NCBI GenBank assembly: GCA_041521345.1
Contig: JBGOHB010000015.1
DNA length: 64,000 nt
Reading direction: 5' to 3' (one strand)
Source of the DNA: Virgibacillus_N oceani_A
Lineage (GTDB): Bacteria > Bacillota > Bacilli > Bacillales > Amphibacillaceae
Shown here: in pieces, positions 27,850-37,589 of the stretch
How positions within the stretch are numbered: the first letter of the stretch is position 1
Layout of the letters: the number at the start of each line of letters is the position of its first letter
Program-made: the position numbers and the translations under genes
Notes under the pieces: model-generated
Seen by the model: only the letters and a program-made list of their open reading frames with translations
What the model was told of the DNA's origin: nothing
The model's database searches: none

Positions 27850-28504
27850 AAGAGGGGGTTGAACATTTATAATTACTTCTATATAATTTTTTATTTTCCT
27901 ATCCCCCCGTAAATCGGCTAAACATTCGCGATTTACTTCTAAATTCAACATTTTACTATCAAGAATGACATAAAACGCACCGCCAAATGCAATGTCTACA
28001 GTGAATTCCCTATCATCAATTTCAATTTTCACAGGAAAGTCTTGCTTATACACAAAAGAGGGTACATTCTCAAAAGCTACCTCGACTACTTTCTAGTTCC
28101 TACATTTTGCATATGCAATTACTCCCCCTGTGGACTATCAATAATAAACCTCCGCTCATTATCTTTCACTTCAAATTTCCCTGTTTCGATTCCCATCGTA
28201 ATAACAGCAATAATGCCATGACCACATATTGCGCTCCAGCCTTCGTTATGCATAAAAAGTACCCTGAAATCTGCTTCTTTTATAGCCGGTTGGGTTATAA
28301 TGCATCCATACATACCATGATGGCCTCTTGGTTCGTGCATCAAAATTTTGCGGATATGATCCAAATTCCCATACAATAATCTCTTCTCTCTGTTTGTATA
28401 TACCTTTTTATTTCTGGAAGTCCGCCTGTTATGATTCTTAACGGCTCTCCAGCTACATGTAAATCAACTTTGGAAACTAGTTTATTAAAGTTCTTTGCTC
28501 CCCC
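27850..28504 (-). pseudogene. Proline racemase/trans-3-hydroxyproline dehydratase-family remnant A
   Basis: Reading down the minus strand: KVDLHVAGEPLRIITGGLPE, frameshift near 28395, then ILMHEPRGHHGMYGCI and ICGHGIIAVITMGIETGKFE with the first catalytic cysteine. A further frame change follows, then VVEVAFENVPSFVYKQDFPV and DIAFGGAFYVILDSKMLNLE. The C-terminal half with the second catalytic site is missing and is replaced by the cyclodeaminase fragment. A sigma-54 promoter remains at its 5' end. Confidence 0.78.
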
Positions 28505-28528
28505 TCCATGATTTATTTGTTAATAAAT

Positions 28529-28545
28529 TGCAGCTTTTGTGCCAA
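28529..28545 (-). promoter_or_regulatory. Sigma-54 promoter of the racemase remnant A
   Basis: Minus strand TTGGCACAAAAGCTGCA: a full -24 element and GC at the exact -12 spacing. It is 25 bases from the start of the remnant's coding similarity and back to back with the promoter at 28566. Confidence 0.75.
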
Positions 28546-28565
28546 TTATTTTGCCTACTTTTTAT

Positions 28566-28582
28566 ACGGCACATTTATTGCA
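28566..28582 (+). promoter_or_regulatory. Sigma-54 promoter of the Xaa-Pro peptidase gene
   Basis: ACGGCACATTTATTGCA keeps GG and GC at the exact 12-base offset, with a good TTGCA -12 box. It lies 41 bases upstream of the peptidase start. Confidence 0.75.
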
Positions 28583-28622
28583 TAAGGACTATATATCAGA
28601 TAACTAAATGGAGGTTTATTCG

Positions 28623-29732
28623 ATGACAATTGATTATCAAGTCAGATTAAATGCATTACTCGAGAACTTGAACCAAAAAGAATTAGACTTAGCCATTGTT
28701 ACTTCACCAGCAAATGTATTCTACTTTACAGGATTTCATTCTGATCCACATGAACGTTTCATGGCTTTAATTGTTGATAACTGGAACAAGGAATTTACTT
28801 TGTTTGTTCCTGCATTGGACAAAGAAATAGCTGCTACGGAGTCATTTGTAAAAAATATTATTCCAATTTCTGACGAGGAAAGCCCTTTTTCCAAACTTAA
28901 AAGTGAGCTTGGAAAAGTTGTAAAAAGAAATATTGGTTTAGAGATGAATGTTGTTAGCATGTTACGCCATAATCAATTACAAGCTACCTTTCCTGAGGCA
29001 TCTTATGACGACATTCAGCCTTATATCAACAAGTTACGTCTTAATAAATCTAGAAATGAAGTTATCCATCTACAAGTAGCTGTAGATATTATAGAAAAAG
29101 TACTGGCTGAGGGTATTAAAAAAGTTCATATAGGTATGACGGAAGCAGAATTAGCTGCAGAACTAGAGTATTTAATGAAGAAGTTTGGTGCAGTTGGTCC
29201 ATCTTTTTCGACCATTGTTTTAGCTGGTGAAAAGGCAGCATTACCACATGGAACACCTGGAGATCGAGCATTAAAAAAAAGCGACTTCTTGTTAATTGAC
29301 TTTGGCGTTTTAACGAAAGATGGTTATTGTTCAGATATTACAAGGACATTTATTATTGGAGAAGCAACAGACAAACAGAAGGAAATCTACAACATTGTGC
29401 TTCAATCTAATCAGGCTGGTTTAAGTGCAGTAAAAGCAGGGGTCCCTCTCAAGACATTTGATATTGAAGCAAGAAATGTTATCAAACGAAATGGCTATGG
29501 GGATTATTTTAACAACCGTGTCGGACACGGAATTGGTGTCGAAGTGCATGAGGAGCCATCCATCCATGAAAAAAATGATAAAATAGCCGAAAAAGGTTTG
29601 TTTTTTACAATTGAGCCTGGTATATACATACCTGATTATGGTGGGGTTCGCATTGAAGATGAGGTTTACATTAATGAGGATGGTGAAGCTGAGGTATTAA
29701 CTTCATTTTCTAGAGAACTACAGATCTTATAA
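28623..29732 (+). CDS. M24-family Xaa-Pro peptidase (PepQ/aminopeptidase P type)
   Basis: Cytoplasmic metallopeptidase of 369 aa that splits Xaa-Pro peptides. A creatinase-like N-terminal domain (about 1-130) precedes the pita-bread domain. Metal ligands are visible in LIDFGVLTKDGYCSDITRTF (two Asp), VGHGIGVEVHE (His), TIEPGIYI (Glu) and VRIEDEV (Glu). The upstream ATG at 28608 overlaps the GGAGG ribosome binding site (28610-28614), so ATG 28623 is chosen. A sigma-54 promoter puts it with the hydroxyproline regulon, so it likely frees proline or hydroxyproline from imported dipeptides. Confidence 0.9.
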   Translation: MTIDYQVRLNALLENLNQKELDLAIVTSPANVFYFTGFHSDPHERFMALIVDNWNKEFTLFVPALDKEIAATESFVKNIIPISDEESPFSKLKSELGKVVKRNIGLEMNVVSMLRHNQLQATFPEASYDDIQPYINKLRLNKSRNEVIHLQVAVDIIEKVLAEGIKKVHIGMTEAELAAELEYLMKKFGAVGPSFSTIVLAGEKAALPHGTPGDRALKKSDFLLIDFGVLTKDGYCSDITRTFIIGEATDKQKEIYNIVLQSNQAGLSAVKAGVPLKTFDIEARNVIKRNGYGDYFNNRVGHGIGVEVHEEPSIHEKNDKIAEKGLFFTIEPGIYIPDYGGVRIEDEVYINEDGEAEVLTSFSRELQIL

Positions 29733-29744
29733 GTAATGAACGGT

Positions 29745-29799
29745 AAACGCATAAAGTGGAGGCATAATACATCGTCTCCACTTTATGCGTTTTTCTCTT
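29745..29799 (+). terminator. Terminator of the Xaa-Pro peptidase gene
   Basis: AAACGCATAAAGTGGAG pairs with CTCCACTTTATGCGTTT around a 14-base loop, followed by TTCTCTTTTT. Confidence 0.85.
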
Positions 29800-29906
29800 T
29801 TTATAGTTACTAGCTTGACTCTTGCAAAAAATATGTCGTCACTTTTGTTGATTGGTATCTAGTGTTGAAAGGATTTCACGAAAGTAGAGTGATACCTCGC
29901 TCTTGA

Positions 29907-30137
29907 AAAAGTGAATTTTTCAGTATTTTTTCTGGACTTCCTGAAAAAGGTGGTAACTTTCTGGAATATCTGCGTCAGGAATGGAAAGAACTCGGAATCA
30001 CGATTACAATAGGTAATATACCATCCAACTCCAGTCATGACGTTGAAAGTATGCCATTACATACATTCTTTGAAAATCGCTTTAAGTTACCTGTTTTTAA
30101 TGGAAGGGAATTATATAGTAATAGTAGATGCATATAA
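29907..30137 (+). pseudogene. Isolated gene fragment, unrecognised
   Basis: An open stretch of 77 codons without a start encodes protein-like sequence (GLPEKGGNFLEYLRQEWKEL, then PLHTFFENRFKLPVFNGREL). FENRFKLPVF loosely recalls the FxxRFxLPVF segment of ROK-family proteins, but this is too little to assign. No ribosome binding site or start codon is visible. Confidence 0.35.
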
Positions 30138-30262
30138 AAATAAGAGAGTTATCTTAACAACAGAAAAAAATTAAGAGTTTCTGATCATATAAGACTGGAG
30201 GGGTATACTTATACTCGTTATCTCAAAATGTAATATACTATGTCTGTAGTTGTGTCTCCTAT

Positions 30263-30300
30263 AAAACAACCGGCACTCTTCACAAGTGCCGGCTGTTTTA
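30263..30300 (-). terminator. Terminator of the HEGGH/FIMAH protein gene
   Basis: A GC-rich stem (CCGGCACT / AGTGCCGG) extended by AAAACA..TGTTTT lies directly downstream of the stop at 30311. The minus strand carries a T-run after it. Confidence 0.8.
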
Positions 30301-30310
30301 ATTAAGAAGT

Positions 30311-33300
30311 CTAATTCCACTTATTGACCAAATAATCCGCATGTTCCCTTAGTGTATCTGCTGCATTCTCTGTAATCATATTATTTCCTTCAAACACATC
30401 AAGCATTAGATGCAGGCTCGACATATGTTGGACTGCTTTATCAAGCTGACCAGTATCGGCGTAAATCCCTACTGCTGTCAAATGCATACTTAAGGAGCGT
30501 GCGGTTGCTTCGTTTGCAATTGCACCTGATGCTGTGAACTTTTCAACCAGATTTTGCATATCTGCAATACTTGTACTCCATCCCGGTTCAACGCTAATTT
30601 CCGCACCATCTTCTACCGGCCATTCCAATCGCAATGTCACTGTAGCAACCCCGTTATCTTCATCCAAGCTGTAGAAGTAGAAATGTGTCGGTTGTCCGTC
30701 TATCTTCAATTCGAAGCTGGTCTGTGCGTTGTTGCTGGTTATTACACCATCGTAATTTTCCAATTCGAACTGTACTAAAACAGGCCGTGGCATGGTAATG
30801 GAACCATTTACAATCTCACCTGCCACTGGTTTTACTAATGTTTCAATTTCATCTGACCTTTCAGGCTTCTTCACGCCTCCCACTCTAAAGAATGGATGTA
30901 TTTGGCTCTGTGTAGGTGAAGGATCCGCAGGGTGATAAGCATCACGACCTATGAAATCGAATCTGTTAGTAGGAACAGCTGGGTCTTCTATCAATCCAAT
31001 ATCCCATACGTTTGGAGTATTCCAAGATATCCAGTTTACAAGAGGGTTGTGTTCCCCAGTGTATGGGTTATCCCGTGCGATTTCAGGAATAGTTGCACCC
31101 CAGGAAATTAAGTCGTCCACACTTGTCCAATGGCTAAATTCCTGATTTTGATCTCTCAGAAGCTCCCAATCTTCGGGCATTACTCTGTATTCTGGATCGC
31201 CTACTCGCGGATTACCTTGTTCGTCATGATACCAAAGCCCAAGCTCACCGTTGAAGAATACTCTTTTAAATGCTTCAAAGGAGTATGGGTCGTAACGGAG
31301 TAATTCCTCACGAGTGTTAATAGGCGTCCATGTACCGTCATTGATGCCCAGGAACGACTCACGCATCGCTCCGTGCCAGAATGTAGATCCAGTGGAAACA
31401 TGCTCGCCCCTGTGACGCAAGTAAGCTCCCTCAGTATCATATTGGTTCCACCATCTTCTGCCATTTTCAGGGGCAACTGCAGTTACCCAGGCAGCTGTAG
31501 TGTCATGTCTTACATCTTCAGCGTAGCTTCCAGCATTTGTATAACTGTCAACACCATGTCCACCTTCATGGAAAACGAGATTTTCATTTTTATACCTTGA
31601 CAGTTGGGTGTCTTTCAGTATAAGAACTTCGTCAGCTTGGAATGTGGAACCTCCCCAGCCTTCAACATAAAGCCAGACATGGAAACCACTGTTAATTTGG
31701 TTTCTATGCGTAGGTTGCATTGCTGCATGATGACCAAAATTAGATCCTCCGATAATTTGCATTCCCCCGTTAGCTCGTATTGAACCATCTGCAATCCTTT
31801 GACCGACTCTGTCATATTCAACAGGGCTTGCACCAAAGTTTTCTGGTATTCTGCTAACATAATTCCTATCAGAATTATTATGAAGGGGATGTGCTACAAC
31901 AGCTGAAGGATCTTCGGGAAAATCCTCTCCTCCAGCACTCATTGGATAAGTCTTAGTCTGGTTATTGGACAATTTGGTGTCATACATATGAGCACCTGCT
32001 TCTATCGTATCCAGTTCAACAACAGTATCAGAGTAAACATAAAAGCCTGTAAGTGGGCTGCGGTATGCATTTCCGATATATGGCAGGAATTCCGCCTCTT
32101 GCTTAACATTTTTCTCCAACACATTGTCGTCCCAGTCTTTCACGTCCGTGCCACCTACGTATTCCACCTCAATTAAGCCACTAGGACCTGCACCCCAATC
32201 TTTGATAGCATCTTCAAGGCTGATGAACTCACCATAGTCAAGAGCATTCTGACTTGGCTGCTGATCATTAGCTATCCAACCACCAGCATCAATTTTTCGC
32301 TCATCAATGTCTTCTTGGGTAAATCCAGAAAAGGCTCTACCATAAGGTTTACCATTATCCAAACTGATAGCGGTCGGTACTTGCAAGGTAACAGTACGCC
32401 ATGCGTAACCACCAATCATGGTAACACCATTAATTTGTTCGCCATCTTTATAGACTCTCCAATTGTCTGCAGTTGCCGCTGGCTCTATAGTGCTTATTTC
32501 ACGGTTAAACTTTACTTCTATTTGTCTGTCGGAAATAATACGGATATGCTCTATCTTTAAAGCTTCACGTTCCACAGACTCGCCATTACTGTTAGTGGTA
32601 TAATTATCAACCTGACTACGCCAGAACCAAGGGTGTCTATTCTTCATTGAATCATCGGTAAAAGTTCCAGTCTGTTCAGGAGTTCCAGTGAAATAGTGAT
32701 ATCTGCCGTGTACACCACTTAACGCGCGGTATAAATCATTGTCGTAATCATGCAATTCCTCACGGGTATTTACAGGGAATCTGTCATATTCCCATGAACC
32801 ATCGGCAGATTCGGGTATCAATTCGAAGTGTATCATCGCACCATATAGGTAATAGTTTTCTACACTTTCTGCCATAACAGTGCCTGCCCATTTTCCTTCC
32901 TCCATAGCCTTGTCGTAGGCTCTTTGTAGATGTACATCATAACGGTATTCATCCCAGTCATCAAATTGGCCGTTAGGGAATAGCTTACTGCCCTCTACTA
33001 CGCCAAATTGATAGTATAGGCTTAGGAAATCCTCAGCAAAATCGAAATAGTCACTTCTAGGGCGAGCTGGATTAATGCCGTCGTCAGCTTTGGCAACGCT
33101 ATCATGACGCATAATCTCGTCAGCAGTAGTGACGATAATTGCATTATCCACGCTACCTTTAATACCTGTACGGGTGTAAGTATCATCTGTAATACCATGC
33201 TTGTACAACTCGCGGTATGCGGGAACCTCATAAACGGATTGGTCCGCACCTACTACATGAGCCTCTAGACCCGCATCGACAGCAGGTATATTTAAATATT

Positions 33301-33934
33301 CTGCTCTACCAACCATGCCGTTAACACCCTCGCCCAGCTGTTTTGTTACATAATCAGTATTGTATATAGGTTTACCGATTTCACCTGTGAAATCGTTTGA
33401 AGAGCTATTACCTGATCCAGTGGCACCCCAAGCCTCAATTTGAGACATGTGTCCCAACTGAACTTCCTCATAAAAAGGCTTAAAATTGGCAATTTTCGTC
33501 GCGTTATTCGTTTCAATCGTTACTCTTTCGGCAGCGGTTTCTCCTTTTTCATTTTGTGTATTATCAAAGATCGTCACAGCACGTCTTTGAATTCGTGGTT
33601 CGCCCACGTCCAATGGCTCTTCCAAGCGAACATTAACAACCCCGCCCCTATCCCCATAGGAGCCAAATTTGAAATAGGAGAGGAATTCCCACTCTACTGG
33701 TGTACCGTCAACTTCTATAGTAAAAGTATCTTGCGCATCAGCATCGTTTAAGATTTCTTTATCAAATTCAATTTCAATTTCACTACCTGTGATCAAAAAT
33801 ACGTCAGCGAGATTTCCAGCGATAGAGCTGGAAGTAGCGTTACCCAAATCATCCTCTTCAAGAGCCGTGATCACAAAATTCTTGAAGGAAAACAGCAGTA
33901 GCATCATCAGAAATAGTAGAAATGTTTTTTTCAA
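30311..33934 (-). CDS. Large exported protein with HEGGH zincin-like motif and FIMAH C-terminus
   Basis: 1207 aa, not assigned to a known family. The longer frame to 33979 lacks a ribosome binding site; the TTG at 33934 (KKTFLLFLMMLLLFSF) follows GAGGAG by 6 bases and starts a signal peptide. LVFHEGGHGVD holds an HExxH-type motif (H789, E790, H793) within helix-like context, suggesting a zinc metallopeptidase; the third ligand is not evident. Ig-like regions (for example IISDRQIEVKFNREI) flank it. Two NTREEL-containing segments, one before and one after the motif, suggest internal duplication. The last 75 residues resemble the FIMAH module of the S15 peptidase. It could be a secreted protease feeding peptides to this locus; this is inference. 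Confidence 0.8.
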   Translation of the reverse strand: MKKTFLLFLMMLLLFSFKNFVITALEEDDLGNATSSSIAGNLADVFLITGSEIEIEFDKEILNDADAQDTFTIEVDGTPVEWEFLSYFKFGSYGDRGGVVNVRLEEPLDVGEPRIQRRAVTIFDNTQNEKGETAAERVTIETNNATKIANFKPFYEEVQLGHMSQIEAWGATGSGNSSSNDFTGEIGKPIYNTDYVTKQLGEGVNGMVGRAEYLNIPAVDAGLEAHVVGADQSVYEVPAYRELYKHGITDDTYTRTGIKGSVDNAIIVTTADEIMRHDSVAKADDGINPARPRSDYFDFAEDFLSLYYQFGVVEGSKLFPNGQFDDWDEYRYDVHLQRAYDKAMEEGKWAGTVMAESVENYYLYGAMIHFELIPESADGSWEYDRFPVNTREELHDYDNDLYRALSGVHGRYHYFTGTPEQTGTFTDDSMKNRHPWFWRSQVDNYTTNSNGESVEREALKIEHIRIISDRQIEVKFNREISTIEPAATADNWRVYKDGEQINGVTMIGGYAWRTVTLQVPTAISLDNGKPYGRAFSGFTQEDIDERKIDAGGWIANDQQPSQNALDYGEFISLEDAIKDWGAGPSGLIEVEYVGGTDVKDWDDNVLEKNVKQEAEFLPYIGNAYRSPLTGFYVYSDTVVELDTIEAGAHMYDTKLSNNQTKTYPMSAGGEDFPEDPSAVVAHPLHNNSDRNYVSRIPENFGASPVEYDRVGQRIADGSIRANGGMQIIGGSNFGHHAAMQPTHRNQINSGFHVWLYVEGWGGSTFQADEVLILKDTQLSRYKNENLVFHEGGHGVDSYTNAGSYAEDVRHDTTAAWVTAVAPENGRRWWNQYDTEGAYLRHRGEHVSTGSTFWHGAMRESFLGINDGTWTPINTREELLRYDPYSFEAFKRVFFNGELGLWYHDEQGNPRVGDPEYRVMPEDWELLRDQNQEFSHWTSVDDLISWGATIPEIARDNPYTGEHNPLVNWISWNTPNVWDIGLIEDPAVPTNRFDFIGRDAYHPADPSPTQSQIHPFFRVGGVKKPERSDEIETLVKPVAGEIVNGSITMPRPVLVQFELENYDGVITSNNAQTSFELKIDGQPTHFYFYSLDEDNGVATVTLRLEWPVEDGAEISVEPGWSTSIADMQNLVEKFTASGAIANEATARSLSMHLTAVGIYADTGQLDKAVQHMSSLHLMLDVFEGNNMITENAADTLREHADYLVNKWN

Positions 33935-33989
33935 TATATTCACTCCTCGTATTATAAGTTTTAACAATACCCAACACATATAATATATA

Positions 33990-34590
33990 CTGATTTGAGT
34001 GGCATGAACGACCTCTTGATCACTCCAAATTGTGCTAGGGTTGTTTGTATTGACCTCATAACTGATAAAATCATAATTTTATAGAATATGTTTCCATGTG
34101 CATTCTCTGTAATTTCAACTATTGACTCTTTGATCATCTCCTCTATTTTTATTAATATTTGAACCATATTGATTGTAACCGTTAGAACCTCATCACGTAA
34201 TTCCTCTTTCACTTCGTCAAATGCGCCAATATCTTGGTCTTTACGGCAGATATCATTAACCTTTATAATTGATAACCGTCATTTGTTCATGCTGGATCGC
34301 TTATTTCTCCATTCACCATAAAAAATGCAACATATTCAAACAATATTACCATCGTTCCAAGAGAGAAATATCCTAAATAACGCCATCCTCTAGAGTTACC
34401 GTAACCTCTGAATATTCCCTTGCTAATTCTGAAAAGTCTTCTCCTTGTTCATATTCTCCTAAACTTCCTGAATCTTCACTTCTGTTAAATCCCCGAAAAT
34501 AGTTTCAATAACAACTTCTTTTGCTGCCTTTTGTTGACATGCTAGTAACCAACCACCCGGATGAAGATCTTTGACTATTTCACTTATAAA
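33990..34590 (-). pseudogene. Parvulin-type peptidyl-prolyl isomerase (PrsA/SurA-like) remnant
   Basis: Broken minus-strand frames read EYEQGEDFSELAREYSEV, then RYLGYFSLGTMV and FEYVAFFMVNGEISDPA, then FDEVKEELRDEVL. This order is characteristic of a parvulin domain and its C-terminal tail. Frameshifts and stops break it repeatedly. An 83-codon frame at 33961-34212 is its tail running into non-coding DNA. It lies upstream of the large exported protein, so it may once have been a dedicated folding factor. Confidence 0.55.
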
Positions 34591-34599
34591 TCTATCCTC

Positions 34600-35489
34600 C
34601 TTTCATCGTATATATTATTTGTAAAATATTCATTTATATGAATATTAAACATAACTTAGCTCACAGTAAGTACTAGATCAATATTAAACTGTATATTTTC
34701 AAATAAATTTAATACTCTTAACTATCTGTATTTTGAGAACAGCTAGGATTGAGTCTAAAGATACAGATGCTAGAATTTCAATAAGATTCGTGTCCCTAAG
34801 GGGGAATTTGTTGAGGACTGCCTTGGTTTGCTCAGGATTCAACCTTAAAGATCTCTATATGATTATTTTAATCAATGATTAGTTTTTTTGTAGATAAGTC
34901 AGTATTTTACAACCTTCTTAAGTAATCAGTAAAACATCCTCGATTCTTCCACTTTCAAAAAATAATTTGTGATAAATCTTCTTATTTCCATTTGCTTATA
35001 ATGTTGGAAATGCCCTCTGTGATACTGCCATATGGAGAGTACCGTCAGTACTTACATATTCGGTATCAACGCCATTCACAACTTCATTTGAATCATCGCC
35101 TATAATCTATGAATTGCGTTTGTCTTCCTACATGATATTCCATAATCATAAGTATTATAGGAACCAAAACAATAATTTAAGGTATTTTTTAAACTCATTG
35201 TAATCTCTTTTTATTGCTAAAAATTTAAATTAATTTCTTATTGCAAGATAGATGTTCGTTTAAAGGTAAGAAAATTAGGTATTTCCTTTACACCTATGGA
35301 ATAGACTACATACAATCAAAAATAATATACATTCATAGTAAATGTGTATATTTTTTTACATTCTACTTACCTTCCTTCCCCCACCATCCCTCAATGCCAT
35401 CTCCTAAACATACTGAACAACCACAATATCCACCACAGCAAGCTCAACAGATTTTAAAATAGTAATCTCTTCATTATTTACTCTGCCTT
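34600..35489. other. Degenerate A/T-rich stretch
   Basis: No supported gene. One short minus-strand piece near 35000-35110 (NEVVNGVDTEYVSTDGTLH) looks protein-like but is interrupted on both sides and is not recognised. Confidence 0.45.
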
Positions 35490-36000
35490 CTTGCATAGAA
35501 ACCCCCACCAAATGCAAGATCTACATTAAATGCTTGTTCACTAATTTTGACAGGGTAATCTTTTTTATACACAAAGGAAGCTTTGACTACTTCATTTTAA
35601 TCCCATATTGCATATGCAACTAATAATCCCGCTGGAATATAAACGATAAATTTGAAATGATTATCCTTCTCTTCTAAATTTCCTGTTTCATCCCCCATCT
35701 TAATGAGACCAATAATTCATGACCACACATCGTACTCTAACCTTTTTATGCATAAAAAGCACTCCAAAATCTGCCCCCTTTGTTGCTGGTGGAGTAATAA
35801 TACACCTAGACATTCCTTGATGTCCCCTTGGCTCATGCATCAACAACTTGCCAATGGTTCTAATTTCCATGCAGTATGCTTATCGCTTCTTAGTTGTGTT
35901 TCTCATTTTTTCCGGGAACCCCCTGTTATAATTCTTAAGGATGCTCCAGTAACATGGACATCTACCGTTATTAGTAATCGGTTAAATTTCAATTCGCCAT
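35490..36000 (-). pseudogene. Proline racemase-family remnant B
   Basis: Minus-strand fragments in several frames follow the family order: FNRLLITVDVHVTGASLRII, then a MSQGDIK-like piece standing where MHEPRGH belongs, then MGDETGNLEEKDNHFKFIVY, VVKASFVYKKDYPVKISEQA and NVDLAFGGGFYA. Multiple stops and frameshifts are present and the C-terminal half is missing. It parallels remnant A in extent and also keeps a sigma-54 promoter. Confidence 0.7.
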
Positions 36001-36030
36001 CTTCTTGAGTGAATTTTCATAAATTTATAA

Positions 36031-36047
36031 TGCAATAATCATGCCAT
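36031..36047 (-). promoter_or_regulatory. Sigma-54 promoter of racemase remnant B
   Basis: Minus strand ATGGCATGATTATTGCA: GG and GC at exact spacing and a perfect TTGCA box, about 30 bases upstream of the remnant. Confidence 0.75.
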
Positions 36048-36129
36048 TTTCGAATTATTGATAAATATTAATGTTAACTTTAACCTTGCAATGTATTAGG
36101 TAAGAAACAAAATAACTGAGATTTTTCTT

Positions 36130-36602
36130 TAATGGATACTACTTATTAAAACTGATTGAAAGTATCTTTTTTATCGATATACTTGAATGTGACATATTGT
36201 CCATCATATGATGGTTCCAAACGCTGGTCGACGATATAACGGCCAATGCAGTTTAATTGGTTCTTTATTTTCCCTTTTTGTTTTGGCGCATACACCTTCC
36301 CCATTTTCGGAGAAAGCCTTTTGTAATCTTCCTTTGTCAGGTTATTTCTGATTAACTTTAAAACAAGGGTCTGCCTTTGCTTCCGAAGTATTTGAAAAGG
36401 AATGAAATCATATTCTTTCCACTTCCCTTTTTCGTTACCCCTCCCATGGTGACCAACATATGTGCATGCGGATTAAAATTTACTTTCGAACCGAATCTAT
36501 GTAAGCCAACGATAATTCCCGGTTTTATCTTTGCTTTCTTTCCAAAGTAATTAGAAATCAGTTTGGTATCCTCATCCATCAATGGTTCCAGGAAGTATCG
36601 AT
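36130..36602 (-). pseudogene. IS91-family (Y2) transposase remnant
   Basis: The minus strand encodes FLEPLMDEDTKLISNYFGKK then KPGIIVGLHRFGSKVNFNPH and AHMLVTMGGVTKKG, the HxH region and neighbourhood typical of IS91/Y2 transposases. In a second frame follow KLIRNNLTKEDYKRLSPKMG and GRYIVDQRLEPSYDGQYVTF. One frameshift near 36385 and loss of both ends show it is a remnant. Its upstream end abuts the eutH fragment at about 36603. Confidence 0.72.
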
Positions 36603-37558
36603 ACAATAAAAATATCGGGGTCATTGCAGGTGTTTTAACTCCGGTTATTTCCCCTGTATACCATTTAATAGGAGCAGATTCTGCTACGTTTGCCAATACG
36701 ACTCTCTCGCCATTGATATGGTCGGATATGCACTTGCATAGGAAATGGGGTGAAAATCCGGAAGCTACCCTATTTTCTTGGGTATTTTTAGGAACGACGG
36801 TGGGACCTGCCATCGTCTTCACTATTCCTGTATCCCTTGGGATTATTAAGCCAAAGGTGTATTGCTGGGCTTGATCACTATTCCAATTGGAGCTTTGGCT
36901 GGTGGACTGGCAGCTGGAATGGAGATTTCAATGATGTGTTAAGAAACTTACTTCTCTCATTTTTTTATTGCTTATTTCCTGGGGCTTATGAAAATCCCGG
37001 TGAAAATGATACGCGGCTTTTCTGTCTTTGGCATATTAATAGAAATAGTCGTAGTGGTCGGCCTTATTGCCATTATTATTGAAACATTAACGGGGTTGGT
37101 CATTATACCCGGCATGGGCTCTGGTGGAAGAAGAAATACAGATTGTCTTATGAAGACCAATGTAAAAGTCAATTACTCGGCTCCATTGTTATTTTTCTCG
37201 TCGAAACATTTCCCATGGTTTTATTCATCCAAAAGGTGTTTAAGAAGCCATTGGAGAAAATGGGGACGAAAATTGCTGTTAATGATTCATCCACAGCAGG
37301 GATTGTCGTCTCATTGGCACATATTATCCCTATGCTGACGATATTGAAGGATATGGATCCAAATGAAAAATCATCAATGTTGCATTTACCATTAGCGGTG
37401 CCTTCGTTTTCGGCAGTCACTTTGGCATAGTAGCGGGGCTAAACAAAGAAATGGCCATCGCGATGATCATTGGGAAACTCACAGGCGGTATCAGCGCCAT
37501 TATTTTAGTGTTAATTGCGGAAAGAAATAAACATGAAGGCGGTTCTTCTGTTACATGA
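36603..37558 (+). pseudogene. eutH: Ethanolamine permease EutH-like remnant
   Basis: Plus-strand pieces in changing frames match EutH in order: VIAGVLTPVISPVYHLIGAD, LFSWVFLGTTVGPAIVFTIP, GIITIPIGALAGGLAAGMEI, MIRGFSVFGILIEIVVVVGL, LTGLVIIPGM, FPMVLFIQKVFKKPLEKMGT, NDSSTAGIVVSLAHIIPMLT and ILKDMDPNEKSS. At least four frameshifts separate them. The N-terminal quarter is missing where the IS91-type remnant begins. No other ethanolamine-utilisation gene is present. Confidence 0.75.
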
Positions 37559-37589
37559 TGATTTATAACAGAAGGACTGCCCTGATGTT

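Noticed and set aside
36358..36822. 154-codon minus-strand frame as one gene
   Set aside because: Its first half is antisense to the eutH remnant and its second half is the IS91-type transposase; the frame is a chance join.
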